This document shows positions 1 through 8,479 of a DNA stretch of 64,000 bases, in pieces. Source of the DNA: Georgenia yuyongxinii (GTDB taxonomy: Bacteria; Actinomycetota; Actinomycetes; Actinomycetales; Actinomycetaceae); NCBI RefSeq assembly GCF_006352065.1, contig NZ_CP040915.1, forward strand, positions 1,612,001-1,676,000. Direction: 5' to 3'. Every line of letters begins with the position of its first letter. Within the stretch, counting starts at the first letter, position 1. A model generated the notes under the pieces. That model made no database searches and was not told the DNA's origin. It was given only the letters and a program-made list of their open reading frames with translations. A program made the translations under genes and the position numbers.

Positions 1-1
1 G

Positions 2-2014
2 CCCGCCGTCGCTGCCGGCATGGCGGCCCAACGGGCGGAGTGGGAGGCGGTGGCCACCGACGAGCGCATGCCGGACGTCGCCAACACCCTCGAGGCGATC
101 GAGCGCTCGGGAACTTTGCTGCGCCGGGTGATGACCGTCTTCCACACCCTCGCCAGCTCCGTGGGCGGGGACGAGATCCACGCCGTCGAGACCGAGGTGG
201 CCCCGCGCCTGGCCGCCCACGGTGACGCGTTCTGGCTCGACCGGCGCATCTTCGACCGCCTGGAGTCCCTTGCCAACGCCGCGCCGCTGCTGGACCTCGA
301 CCCCGAGACGGCGTGGCTGCTGCACACCTATCGCAAGAACTTCCAGCGGGCCGGCATCCGCCTGGCCGACGCCCAGCACGAGCAGCTCCGCTCGCTCAAC
401 GGACGCATCGTCACCCTGGAGACCGAGTTCTCCCAACGGGTGGTCAAGGCCATGGAGGTCGGCGTCGTCCGGGTCGAGGACCCGGCCGAGCTCGCCGGGC
501 TGGACGAGGGCACGGTCGCGGCACTCGCCCGCAACGCGGCCGACCGTGCCGGGTCCACGCTGGCCATGCCCGGCGGAGGCCACCTCGTCACCCTCATGCT
601 GCCCACCCAGCAACCGCTGCTGGCCCGGGCCTCCCACCGCGGCCTGCGCGCCCGTCTCCTCGAGGCCTCCCTGACACGGGGCACCGGGGTCGACGCCGCC
701 TCCGACACCCGAGCGGTGCTGCTCGAGCTCGCCCGGCTCCGCGCGGCACGGGCCCAGCTGCTCGGCTACGCCCACCACGCCGCGTACGTGGTCGAGGACG
801 GCACCGCCGCCTCCGCCGACGTCGTGGGCGAGATGCTCGCCCGGCTCGCCGCCCCCGCAGCTCGTAACGCCACCCGCGAGGCGGCAGAGCTGCAGGAGAT
901 GCTCGATGCCGACCCCACCGTCCCCGACGGCACCCGGCTCGCCCCGTCGGACTGGACCTACTACGCCGAGCGGCTGCGCAAGGAGCGGCTTTCCTTCGAC
1001 GACACCGTCCTGCGCCCCTACCTCGAGCTGGACCGCGTCCTCACCGAGGGCGTCTTCTACACGGCCGGCAAGCTCTTCGGTCTGACGTTCCGCGAGCGGG
1101 ACGACCTGGCGGGGTACGCGGACGACGTGCGCGTGTGGGAGGTGCTCGAGGCCGACGGCACCGGCGTCGGCCTGTTCGTCGGCGACTTCTACGCGCGTCC
1201 GGGCAAGCGCGGCGGCGCGTGGATGCACAACCTCGTCGACCAGTCCGGCCTGCTGGGCCAGCGCCCCGTCGTGGTCAACAACCTCAACATCACCCCGCCC
1301 CCGCCGGGCATGCCCACGCTGCTCACGTGGGACGAGGTGCGCACCTGCTTCCACGAGTTCGGCCACGCGCTGCACGGACTCTTCTCGGACGTGCGCTACC
1401 CGTCCCTGTCCGGCACGTCAGTGCCCCGCGACTTCGTCGAGTACCCCTCCCAGGTCAACGAGATGTGGATGGCGCACCCCGACGTCGTCGCCCGGTTCGC
1501 CCGCCACCACGTGACCGGCGAGCCGCTGCCGGCCGAGCTGCTGGAGAAGGTGCTCTCCGCGGGCACCTACGGGCAGGGCTTCGCCACCACCGAGTACCTC
1601 GGCGCCGCGCTCCTCGACCAGGCCTGGCACCAGGTCGGCCCCGACCAGGTGCCGACCGAGCCCACCGAGGTGGAGGCGTTCGAGCGGGAGGCGCTCGACC
1701 GCGCCGGCGTCGGTCTAGAGCTCGTGCCCCCGCGCTACCGGTCGACGTACTTCAACCACACCTTCGGCGGTGGGTACGACGCGGGCTACTACTCCTACAT
1801 CTGGTCCGAGGTGCTGGACGCCGACACCGTCGAGTGGTTCGAGGAGCAGGCGCAGGACGGCGACGGCGGGCTCAACCGGGCGGCCGGCACACGGTTCCGC
1901 GAGGCGCTGCTCTCCCGCGGGTACTCCCAGGACCCGCTGGCCTCCTTCCGCGAGCTGCGGGGCCGGGACGCGGTGATCGACCCGCTGCTCGTGCGCCGCG
2001 GCCTGACTCACTGA
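2..2014 (+). CDS. M3 family metallopeptidase (Dcp/oligopeptidase-like), 5' truncated by window edge
   Basis: Zinc peptidase of the M3 (thimet oligopeptidase/Dcp) family, expected to cleave short peptides in the cytosol. The zinc site HEFGHALHG is seen around bases 1360-1385, followed by a downstream conserved Glu region (DFVEYPSQVNEMW) and the C-terminal HTFGGGYDAGYYSY motif of the family. The frame stays open to the left edge. The first ATG inside the window (base 20) is unlikely to be the start, because M3 proteins are usually about 680 residues and the visible part begins within the N-terminal helical region. Roughly 30-40 residues are probably missing. Repeat copies begin just after the stop codon. 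Identity as M3 is very secure; substrate range is not visible. Confidence 0.95.
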   Translation, partial: PAVAAGMAAQRAEWEAVATDERMPDVANTLEAIERSGTLLRRVMTVFHTLASSVGGDEIHAVETEVAPRLAAHGDAFWLDRRIFDRLESLANAAPLLDLDPETAWLLHTYRKNFQRAGIRLADAQHEQLRSLNGRIVTLETEFSQRVVKAMEVGVVRVEDPAELAGLDEGTVAALARNAADRAGSTLAMPGGGHLVTLMLPTQQPLLARASHRGLRARLLEASLTRGTGVDAASDTRAVLLELARLRAARAQLLGYAHHAAYVVEDGTAASADVVGEMLARLAAPAARNATREAAELQEMLDADPTVPDGTRLAPSDWTYYAERLRKERLSFDDTVLRPYLELDRVLTEGVFYTAGKLFGLTFRERDDLAGYADDVRVWEVLEADGTGVGLFVGDFYARPGKRGGAWMHNLVDQSGLLGQRPVVVNNLNITPPPPGMPTLLTWDEVRTCFHEFGHALHGLFSDVRYPSLSGTSVPRDFVEYPSQVNEMWMAHPDVVARFARHHVTGEPLPAELLEKVLSAGTYGQGFATTEYLGAALLDQAWHQVGPDQVPTEPTEVEAFEREALDRAGVGLELVPPRYRSTYFNHTFGGGYDAGYYSYIWSEVLDADTVEWFEEQAQDGDGGLNRAAGTRFREALLSRGYSQDPLASFRELRGRDAVIDPLLVRRGLTH

Positions 2015-2016
2015 CC

Positions 2017-2049
2017 TCCGTGAGATGTCAACTCCTCCGTGAGATGTCA
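2017..2049. repeat. intergenic repeat cluster A: two TGAGATGTCA units, 19 bp apart
   Basis: Two copies of CTCCGTGAGATGTCA lie directly after the M3 peptidase stop. The TGAGATGTCA cores start at 2021 and 2040, a 19-bp period. The same core, in the other orientation and with the same period, recurs at 20935-20995 and 53279-53337. Confidence 0.8.
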
Positions 2050-2118
2050 TCCGGGATTGCGCACCGCCCACGTCTGAAAGCTCCTTCGCGCCGCCGCCAT
2101 GGGTGCGCCGGTGCTGGG

Positions 2119-2124
2119 TAGCCT
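2119..2124 (+). promoter_or_regulatory. -10 element TAGCCT, leaderless start of M20 peptidase
   Basis: TAGCCT ends 6 nt before the GTG at 2131 and no SD is present, which supports leaderless initiation there. Confidence 0.55.
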
Positions 2125-2130
2125 TCGGGT

Positions 2131-3489
2131 GTGAGCACCCCCGACCCCGCACAGCCCTCGACCACCCCCACGCCCACCGCCGCGCTGCGGCCCGAGGACG
2201 AGGTCGTCGGCATCTGCCAGGACCTCGTCCGGATCGACACCTCCAACTACGGTGACGGCTCGGGGCCGGGGGAGCGGGCGGCCGCCGAGCACGTCGCCGC
2301 CCTCCTCACGGAGGTCGGCTGGGAGCCGGAGCTCATCGAGGCGGCACCGGGGCGCACCAGCGTGCTGCTCCGCATCCCCGGCACCGACCCCGACCGGGGC
2401 GCCCTCGTCCTGCACGGGCACACCGACGTCGTCCCGGCGCACGCCCCGGACTGGACGGTGCCGCCGTTCTCTGGCGAGATCCGTGACGGCATGCTCTGGG
2501 GACGCGGCGCCGTGGACATGAAGGACATGGACGCGATGATCCTTGCGCTGGTCCGGGACATGGGTCGCACCGGCTGGCGCCCACCCCGGGACGTCGTCGT
2601 CGCGCTGATGGCCGACGAGGAGGCCGGCGGCAAGTTCGGTGCCCACTGGCTGGTCGACCACCGCCCGGACGTCTTCGCCGGCGCCACCGAGGCGATCAGC
2701 GAGGTGGGCGGGTACTCGGTGGAGGTGGACGGGCGGCGGGTCTACCTGCTCCAGACCGCCGAGAAGGGCCTCGCATGGCTGCGCCTGCTCGCCGACGGGA
2801 CGGCGGGCCACGGCTCCCAGGTCAACGAGGACAACGCCGTCACCCGTCTCGCCGGCGCCGTGCACCGGATCGGCACGCACGCCTGGCCGCTGCACCTGAC
2901 CGGCACCGTCCGCCGGCTGCTCGACGGCGTGGCGGACCTCACCGGCACCACGTTCGACCCCGAGGACCCGGACGGCATCGACCGGCTCGTCGACGCGCTC
3001 GGCCCGGCGAAGAAGTTCGTCGGGGCGACGCTGCGCACTGGCGCGAGCCCCACGCAGCTGGACGCCGGGTACAAGGTCAACGTCGTCCCCGGCGCCGCGT
3101 CCGCGGCCGTGGACCTGCGGCCTGTCCCCGGCGAGGAGGAGCAGGCGCGCGCGACGCTCGCCGATCTCGCCGGCCCGGGCGTGCGGTTCGAGACGATCCA
3201 CGAGGACCCCGGGTACGAGGTGCCCTTCGAGGGCGCCCTGGTCGACGCCATGGTCGCCGCCCTCGGCGTGCACGACCCCGGCGCGCAGGTGCTGCCCTAC
3301 ATGCTCTCGGCCGGTACCGACAACAAGGCACTGCGCCGCCTGGGGATCACCGGGTACGGCTTCGTGCCGCTCCGCCTGCCCGCGGACCTCGACTTCGCCG
3401 GGATGTTCCACGGCGTCGACGAGCGGGTCCCGGTGGACGCGCTGCGCTTCGGCACGTCGGTGCTCGGGCGGCTGCTGCGGACCTGCTGA
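2131..3489 (+). CDS. M20/M25/M40 family dinuclear zinc peptidase
   Basis: Aminoacylase/carboxypeptidase-type hydrolase of the M20 family (452 residues). The metal ligands are visible: HGHTD with H97 and D99, bridging D129 in GAVDMKDMD, the catalytic E163 and metal-binding E164 in ADEEAGG, and a C-terminal His in the GMFHGVDE segment. The lid domain lies at about residues 200-330. The family hydrolyses amide bonds of N-acyl amino acids or dipeptides; the exact substrate cannot be read from the sequence. The GTG start is chosen because a -10 hexamer sits 6 nt upstream with no SD. The gene follows repeat cluster A and converges on the DUF5703 gene 22 nt downstream. Confidence 0.92.
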   Translation: MSTPDPAQPSTTPTPTAALRPEDEVVGICQDLVRIDTSNYGDGSGPGERAAAEHVAALLTEVGWEPELIEAAPGRTSVLLRIPGTDPDRGALVLHGHTDVVPAHAPDWTVPPFSGEIRDGMLWGRGAVDMKDMDAMILALVRDMGRTGWRPPRDVVVALMADEEAGGKFGAHWLVDHRPDVFAGATEAISEVGGYSVEVDGRRVYLLQTAEKGLAWLRLLADGTAGHGSQVNEDNAVTRLAGAVHRIGTHAWPLHLTGTVRRLLDGVADLTGTTFDPEDPDGIDRLVDALGPAKKFVGATLRTGASPTQLDAGYKVNVVPGAASAAVDLRPVPGEEEQARATLADLAGPGVRFETIHEDPGYEVPFEGALVDAMVAALGVHDPGAQVLPYMLSAGTDNKALRRLGITGYGFVPLRLPADLDFAGMFHGVDERVPVDALRFGTSVLGRLLRTC

Positions 3490-3511
3490 CGGCGCCCGCA
3501 CTCCGCTGACC

Positions 3512-3742
3512 TCAGAGGGTGCTGTCCACCCGCATCGCCTTGCGGCGCAGCCACACCTTGCGCGACCCCCCGATGTACACGCGGGTCCGGGCCAGCTCCC
3601 AGCGGCCGTACTCGGCCTGCTCGGTGAGAAGCCGGCGTACGTCCCCGCGGCCCAGCGAGCCGGGCAGGGTAAGGGTGCGGTACTCGTAGTAGGTCGCGTT
3701 CAGCGACGCGCGACTCGACGCGTAGCGGCTCATCCTCGCCAT
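3512..3742 (-). CDS. DUF5703 family small protein
   Basis: A 76-residue protein with the conserved core YEYRTLTLPGSLGRGDVRRL, then TEQAEYGRWELARTRVY and a basic RKVWLRRK end, which I recognise as the actinobacterial DUF5703 family (function unknown). The frame is open for another 50 codons upstream, but the ATG at 3742 is preceded by AAGGAG at 9-nt spacing and the family begins close to this point, so the longer version is rejected. It is transcribed divergently from the acidic-protein gene. Confidence 0.8.
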   Translation of the reverse strand: MARMSRYASSRASLNATYYEYRTLTLPGSLGRGDVRRLLTEQAEYGRWELARTRVYIGGSRKVWLRRKAMRVDSTL

Positions 3743-3822
3743 CCGCACAAGCTCCTTCCAGCTGGTCCCCAGACCATACCCACCCCGGCAGGCGCAGGTC
3801 TGTTCCACACCTGTCCTGGCGC

Positions 3823-3828
3823 TAGGCT
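3823..3828 (+). promoter_or_regulatory. -10 element TAGGCT, leaderless start
   Basis: TAGGCT ends 7 nt before the ATG at 3836; no SD precedes the gene. Confidence 0.5.
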
Positions 3829-3835
3829 CTGGCTC

Positions 3836-4114
3836 ATGGCTACCGACCCCCGTGCGGCGCTCGACCGACTCGTCGCCGCGTTCGAGGCACACTACGACGC
3901 TGTCGCCGCTGCGCAGGACAGCGACGCACCTGCCGTGGTCGCCGCGGCGAACACGCTGATGGACGCCTTCGACACCTACGACGACGCGCTGTTCACCGGC
4001 TTCGGGGTCGACACGCCATTCGACATCTACTCCGACGAGGACGAGGACTACGAGGACGACGACCTCGAGGACGAGGACGAGGACGAGGACCTGGACGACC
4101 TCGACGACGAGTGA
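3836..4114 (+). CDS. small protein with a very acidic C-terminal tail, unknown function
   Basis: A 92-residue protein that I cannot assign to a named family. The first 60 residues look like a short helical domain rich in Ala (DRLVAAFEAHYDAVAAA). The last 30 residues are almost entirely Asp and Glu, encoded by GAGGACGAGGAC-type repeats between about 4036 and 4110. No signal peptide or membrane segment is visible. Support for its being real: a leaderless-type promoter, codon usage like its neighbours, and a position between conserved genes. The tail could bind metal or basic proteins, but this is a guess. Confidence 0.7.
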   Translation: MATDPRAALDRLVAAFEAHYDAVAAAQDSDAPAVVAAANTLMDAFDTYDDALFTGFGVDTPFDIYSDEDEDYEDDDLEDEDEDEDLDDLDDE

Positions 4115-4170
4115 GCCGAGCGGCCTCGCGGCCTGCCCGGTCAGCGGCGGTCAGCGGCGGTCAGCCAACC

Positions 4171-5163
4171 TCAGAAGCGTTCCGGGTAGCCGATCCCCGG
4201 GTTCGTGACCTCGTCCAGGACGGCACGGATGGGGGCGGGCAGCTCCAGGTCGTCCGCAGCGAGCACCCCGCGCAGCTGCCCCGCGGTGCGGGCCCCGGCG
4301 ATGGCTGAGCACACGCCCGGCGCGTCGCGCACCCACGCCAGCGCCACCTCCAGGGCGCTGCGGCCGAGCCCGGCGGCGGCGGTGGTCACCGCCTCGACCA
4401 CGCCGTGCGCCCGCTCGGTGAGGTACGGCTCGACGAACCCGCGCAGGTGCGGCGAGGCCGCGCGCGAGCTCGCCGGTACCGCGTGGCGGTACTTGCCGGT
4501 CAGCACGCCCCGCCCGAGCGGGGACCACGCCAGCACGCCGGTGCCCAGCGCCCGTGCAGCCGGCACCAGCTCCCGCTCGACACCCCGCTGGAGCAAGGAG
4601 TACTCCACCTCGACGGCGGTCAGCCCGGGGGCGCCCGGACCCAGCGGCCCGGCGGGGGAGAGCAGCGTGGCGGCCTGCGCCGTCGTCCATGCCGGGTAGT
4701 TGGACAGGCCCACGTACCGGGTGCGGCCCGTGCGGACGGCGTGCTCCAGAGCACCGAGGGTCTCCTGGAGCGGAGTCCCGGCGTCCGGGGACTGCACGAG
4801 CCAGAGGTCGAGGTGGTCGGTGCCGAGCCGGGTCAGCGAGGCGTCGAGGGTGTCGAGCAGGCTGCCGCGTGAGGCGTCGACCACGCCGCCGCCGTCGCGG
4901 GTGCGGCGGCTGCGCACGCCGGCCTTGGAGACGAGCACAAGGTCCTCACGGTCCACGGCACCGGCCAGCAGCGACCCGATGAGGCGCTCGGCGTCGCCGT
5001 CGCCGTAGGTGGCGGCGGTGTCGACGAGCGTGCCGCCGGCGTCGAGGAAGACCTCGAGCTGCTCGGCGGCCTCGTGCTCGTCCGTGTCCCGGCCCCACGT
5101 CATGGTGCCCAGGCCCACGCTGGAGACCGACAGACCTGTGCGTCCGACCCTGCGCTGCTGCAT
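4171..5163 (-). CDS. aldo/keto reductase
   Basis: NADPH-dependent oxidoreductase of the AKR superfamily with a TIM barrel (330 residues). The N-terminal RRVGRTGLSVSSVGLGT strand and the catalytic D48, Y53 (VDTAATYGDG) and K80 (LVLVSK) are present. The fourth member of the usual tetrad, the His in an xLHRPD-like strand, is replaced here: the segment reads LDLWLVQSPD, with Q124 at that place. C-terminal cofactor loop residues (SAIAGARTAGQL) are present. The ATG at 5163 is chosen because TACCGT lies 6 nt upstream and the family starts there. A longer open frame upstream has no family similarity. It is divergent from uppP. Confidence 0.9.
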   Translation of the reverse strand: MQQRRVGRTGLSVSSVGLGTMTWGRDTDEHEAAEQLEVFLDAGGTLVDTAATYGDGDAERLIGSLLAGAVDREDLVLVSKAGVRSRRTRDGGGVVDASRGSLLDTLDASLTRLGTDHLDLWLVQSPDAGTPLQETLGALEHAVRTGRTRYVGLSNYPAWTTAQAATLLSPAGPLGPGAPGLTAVEVEYSLLQRGVERELVPAARALGTGVLAWSPLGRGVLTGKYRHAVPASSRAASPHLRGFVEPYLTERAHGVVEAVTTAAAGLGRSALEVALAWVRDAPGVCSAIAGARTAGQLRGVLAADDLELPAPIRAVLDEVTNPGIGYPERF

Positions 5164-5169
5164 AGGCCA

Positions 5170-5175
5170 ACGGTA
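5170..5175 (-). promoter_or_regulatory. -10 element TACCGT, leaderless start of aldo/keto reductase
   Basis: On the minus strand TACCGT is followed by 6 nt and then the ATG at 5163. Confidence 0.5.
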
Positions 5176-5255
5176 GTGGCCGAATCGGGAAGGGCGGACG
5201 CGTGAGGTTCCGCACGGGCGCCCCGCGGCACCGGGGGAGGGCGGTGCAGGTGCCG

Positions 5256-5261
5256 TAGGGT
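5256..5261 (+). promoter_or_regulatory. -10 element TAGGGT, leaderless start of uppP
   Basis: TAGGGT lies 8 nt before the GTG at 5270; no SD is seen. Confidence 0.5.
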
Positions 5262-5269
5262 GGCCGACC

Positions 5270-6130
5270 GTGACGTGGCTCGAAGCAGTGATCCTGGGGC
5301 TCGTGCAGGGCCTGACCGAGTTCCTCCCGATCTCCTCGAGCGCGCACCTGCGCATCGTCGGCGACCTCATGGGCACCGACCCCGGGGCCGCCTTCACCGC
5401 CATCACGCAGATCGGCACCGAGACCGCGGTCGTCCTGTACTTCCGCAAGGACATCGCCCGGATCATCAAGGCTTGGTTCGGTGCGCTGCCGGTCGGCCCC
5501 TGGAAGCACACGGTGCCGACCACGGACCCGGACGCACGCATGGGCTGGTACGTCATCGCCGGGTCCGTGCCGATCGTCCTGCTCGGTCTGCTCCTCGAGG
5601 ACGCGATCGACAACACCTTCCGCAACCTCTACCTCACAGCGTTGACCCTCGCGGGCTTCGGCGTCCTGCTCGGGGTGGCCGACGCGCTGTCGCGTCGCAC
5701 CAAGCAACTGGAGCACATGACCTGGCGCGACGCGCTGCTGTTCGGGCTCGCCCAGGCCATGGCGCTGGTCCCCGGCGTCTCCCGCTCCGGCGGCACCATC
5801 ACCGCCGGGCTGCTCATGGGCTACACCCGCGAGGCGGCGGCCCGGTACTCGTTCCTGCTCGCCATCCCGGCCGTGCTCGGCTCGGGGTTCTACAAGCTCT
5901 TCACCGACGGGCTCGACGGCGGCATCGAGCCGGTCCCGACGCTTGTCGCGACCGCCGTCGCGTTCGTCGTCGGCTACTTCGTCATCATCTGGTTCCTTCG
6001 GCTCGTCTCCACCCGCGGCTACCTGCCCTTCGTGGTCTACCGGCTCGTGCTCGCCGTGGTGGTCGTGGTGCTGATCCTGACTGGTCTCGTCAGCGCCCTC
6101 CCGGACGTGGCGGTCTCGCAGGCCGGGTGA
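5270..6130 (+). CDS. uppP: undecaprenyl-diphosphatase UppP (BacA)
   Basis: Integral membrane phosphatase that recycles undecaprenyl pyrophosphate to the monophosphate carrier for peptidoglycan synthesis. It has 286 residues, the usual length, with about eight hydrophobic segments. Signature motifs are present: QGLTEFLPISSSAH near residues 14-27, with the catalytic Glu, and PGVSRSGGT near residue 170. It starts with GTG behind a leaderless-type -10. It precedes mshC by 38 nt, but mshC has its own -10 element. Confidence 0.97.
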   Translation: MTWLEAVILGLVQGLTEFLPISSSAHLRIVGDLMGTDPGAAFTAITQIGTETAVVLYFRKDIARIIKAWFGALPVGPWKHTVPTTDPDARMGWYVIAGSVPIVLLGLLLEDAIDNTFRNLYLTALTLAGFGVLLGVADALSRRTKQLEHMTWRDALLFGLAQAMALVPGVSRSGGTITAGLLMGYTREAAARYSFLLAIPAVLGSGFYKLFTDGLDGGIEPVPTLVATAVAFVVGYFVIIWFLRLVSTRGYLPFVVYRLVLAVVVVVLILTGLVSALPDVAVSQAG

Positions 6131-6156
6131 GGCGGGGCAGGGCGACGCCGGGCCGT

Positions 6157-6162
6157 TAAGGT
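6157..6162 (+). promoter_or_regulatory. -10 element TAAGGT, leaderless start of mshC
   Basis: TAAGGT ends 6 nt before the GTG at 6169. Confidence 0.55.
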
Positions 6163-6168
6163 CGGGCT

Positions 6169-7452
6169 GTGCATGCCTGGACCTCACCCTCTCTGCCCGA
6201 CCTGCCCGGGGTCGGGGACCCCGTGCACGTGCACGACACCCTCGCCGGTGCCCTCGCCCCGACCCGCCGCGGGGGGGAACCCGCCACGCTGTACGTGTGC
6301 GGCATCACCCCGTATGACGCGACCCACCTGGGCCACGCGAACACCTACGTGGGGTTCGACCTGCTCGTGCGCGCCTGGCGGGACGCCGGTCGGGAGGTGC
6401 AGTACGTCCAGAACGTCACCGACATCGACGACCCGCTCCTCGAGCGCGCCGCGCAGACCGGCCAGGACTGGCACGAGCTCGCCCAGAGCCAGATCGAGCT
6501 GTACCGCACCGACATGGCCGCCCTGCGTGTTCTCGCCCCCACCCACCTGGTGGGCGCGGTCGAGGCGATCCCGCTGGTGGTCGACGCCGTCGAGCAGATG
6601 CTCGCCGAGGGCCACGCGTACCGGGTGGACCTGCCGGCTGGTGCCGGCGGGAACGAGCCCGGGCTCGGCGACGTCTACGCCAACGTCACCGACGACTCCT
6701 TGTTCGGGACCGGGGTAGGCATGAGCTGGGACGACATGCTGAAGGTCTTCGCGGAGAACGGCGGCGACCCGGACCGCGCCGGCAAGCACAACCCGCTCGA
6801 CCCGCTGCTGTGGCGGCGCACCCGCCCGGGCGAGCCGGACTGGGACGGCGCCACCCTCGGCCGCGGCCGGCCCGGCTGGCACATCGAGTGCGCGTGCATC
6901 GCCATGGAGCACCTCACCGGCGTCGTGGAGGTCCAGGGCGGCGGCCGGGACCTCGTCTTCCCCCACCACGAGATGAGCGAGTCGCACCTGCGGGTCCTCA
7001 CCGAGCAGCCCGCCCCCGTCATGCTGCACGTGCACGGCGGCATGGTGGGCTACCACGGCGAGAAGATGAGCAAGTCCCGCGGCAACCTCGTGCTCGTCTC
7101 CGAGCTTCTCGCCCAGGGCACCGACCCGATGGCGGTGCGGCTGGTCCTGCTCGGCCACCACTTCCGCGAGGACTGGGAGTACACCGACGCCGACCTCACC
7201 GAGGCCACGGCCCGGCTGAGCCGGTGGCGGACGGCCATGCACCAGGCGCAGGGGCCGGAGGCCCAGACCCTCCTGACCCGGGTGCGGGCGGCGATGGCCG
7301 ACGACCTGGACGCCCTGGCCGCCGTGCAGGCGGTCGACGAGTGGGTCGACGCCGCGCTCGCCGGTGCGGGCGCCGGCTCGTCCGAGATGTCCCAGGCGGC
7401 GCCGGAGCTGGCCCGGCGCGTCGTGGATGCCCTGCTCGGGGTGGCGGTCTAG
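6169..7452 (+). CDS. mshC: MshC, cysteine:glucosaminyl-inositol ligase (mycothiol biosynthesis)
   Basis: ATP-dependent ligase that couples cysteine to 1-D-myo-inosityl 2-amino-2-deoxy-glucopyranoside, the third step of mycothiol synthesis. It is a paralogue of cysteinyl-tRNA synthetase and 427 residues long, a normal length. The HIGH-equivalent ATHLGHAN lies near residues 51-58, the zinc-site Cys in GWHIECACIAMEHL, and the KMSKS loop at residues 299-303. CysRS itself would be longer and carry an anticodon domain. MshC marks the host as a mycothiol-producing actinobacterium. Its stop codon meets that of the convergent PAC2 gene. Confidence 0.96.
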   Translation: MHAWTSPSLPDLPGVGDPVHVHDTLAGALAPTRRGGEPATLYVCGITPYDATHLGHANTYVGFDLLVRAWRDAGREVQYVQNVTDIDDPLLERAAQTGQDWHELAQSQIELYRTDMAALRVLAPTHLVGAVEAIPLVVDAVEQMLAEGHAYRVDLPAGAGGNEPGLGDVYANVTDDSLFGTGVGMSWDDMLKVFAENGGDPDRAGKHNPLDPLLWRRTRPGEPDWDGATLGRGRPGWHIECACIAMEHLTGVVEVQGGGRDLVFPHHEMSESHLRVLTEQPAPVMLHVHGGMVGYHGEKMSKSRGNLVLVSELLAQGTDPMAVRLVLLGHHFREDWEYTDADLTEATARLSRWRTAMHQAQGPEAQTLLTRVRAAMADDLDALAAVQAVDEWVDAALAGAGAGSSEMSQAAPELARRVVDALLGVAV

Positions 7453-8397
7453 TCAGATTCCGCTGGGGCCGCGCGGCCCGGGCGGGTCGCCCCGCTCGCC
7501 CTTGTCCCGGCGGATGTCCCGGCGGCGCAGGTAGCGCTCGAACTCACGCGCGATCGCCTCGCCGGTGGCCTCGGGCAGCTCGGCGGTGTCCTTGGCCTCC
7601 TCGAGCTGCTGGATGTACTCAGCGACGTCCGGGTCCTGGCCGGCGAGCTCGTCCACCCCGGCCTGCCAGGCCCGGGCGTCGTCGGGCAGGTCGCCGACCG
7701 GCAGCGGCTCACCGACCAGCTCCTCCAGGCGCAGCAGGATCGCCAGGGTCGCCTTCGGCGAGGGCGGCTGGGCGACGTAGTGCGGCACGGCGGCCCAGAC
7801 GCTGAGGGTGTGCATGTCCCGCTCGGCCGCGGCGTGCACGAGGACCCCCACGATGCCCGACGGGCCCTCGTAGTCCGAGCCGTCCACGCCGAGCAGCGCC
7901 TGCACCTGGGCGTCGTTGGACGACGTCTGCACCGGGATGGGCCGCGAGTGCGGGACGTCCGCGAGCAGCGCACCCACCCCCACCACCGTGCCGACGCCCA
8001 GCCCTTCGGCCACGTCGAGGATCTCCCGGCAGTAGTCCCGCCACCGGAACGACGGCTCGACCCCCTGGACGAGCACCACCGTGCGGCCCGACACCGGCGC
8101 ACGGGTCACCGAGACCGTGGTGCTCGGCCACGTCAGGGTGCGGCGGCCGTCGTCGTCCATGCCCACGTGCGGCCGGTTGACCTGGAAGTCGTGGAAGTCC
8201 TGCGGGTCGAGCTCGTGCACCACCTCGGCGTCCCACGCGTCGGCGACGACGTCCAGCGCCTGTGTGGCGGCGCTACCGGCATCGTTCCAGCCCTCGAAGG
8301 CAGCCAGCAGCAACGCCGGCGGCACGTCACGCGCGGGGTCCGCGGCGTCGTCCTCCTCGTGGGGCCGGCCGGTGGGGCCGTCCTGCGAAGTCGTCAT
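7453..8397 (-). CDS. PAC2 family protein
   Basis: A 314-residue protein of the PAC2 (proteasome assembly chaperone 2-like) family, common in actinobacteria and of uncertain role. The conserved core LLAAFEGWNDAGSAAT lies near residues 30-45, and the Rossmann-like sheet segments VVLVQGVEPSFRWRDY and GTVVGVGALLADVPHSRP follow. The C-terminus is charged (RRRDIRRDKGERGD). The frame is open 48 codons further upstream, but the ATG at 8397 has TAAGGT 7 nt before it and fits the family. It sits about 4 kb from the pupylation cluster, which is suggestive only. Confidence 0.88.
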   Translation of the reverse strand: MTTSQDGPTGRPHEEDDAADPARDVPPALLLAAFEGWNDAGSAATQALDVVADAWDAEVVHELDPQDFHDFQVNRPHVGMDDDGRRTLTWPSTTVSVTRAPVSGRTVVLVQGVEPSFRWRDYCREILDVAEGLGVGTVVGVGALLADVPHSRPIPVQTSSNDAQVQALLGVDGSDYEGPSGIVGVLVHAAAERDMHTLSVWAAVPHYVAQPPSPKATLAILLRLEELVGEPLPVGDLPDDARAWQAGVDELAGQDPDVAEYIQQLEEAKDTAELPEATGEAIAREFERYLRRRDIRRDKGERGDPPGPRGPSGI

Positions 8398-8404
8398 GCG
8401 CTCA

Positions 8405-8410
8405 ACCTTA
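8405..8410 (-). promoter_or_regulatory. -10 element TAAGGT, leaderless start of PAC2 gene
   Basis: On the minus strand TAAGGT is followed by 7 nt and the ATG at 8397. This decides the start against a longer open frame. Confidence 0.55.
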
Positions 8411-8467
8411 GGCGTGTGCCCGACCCCGGCGCGCGAAGCGGCCGACCGGTGAACCGGACCGGAAAGG

Positions 8468-8473
8468 TAGGCT
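8468..8473 (+). promoter_or_regulatory. -10 element TAGGCT, leaderless start of HAD gene
   Basis: TAGGCT ends 6 nt before the GTG at 8480. Confidence 0.55.
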
Positions 8474-8479
8474 CGGCTG

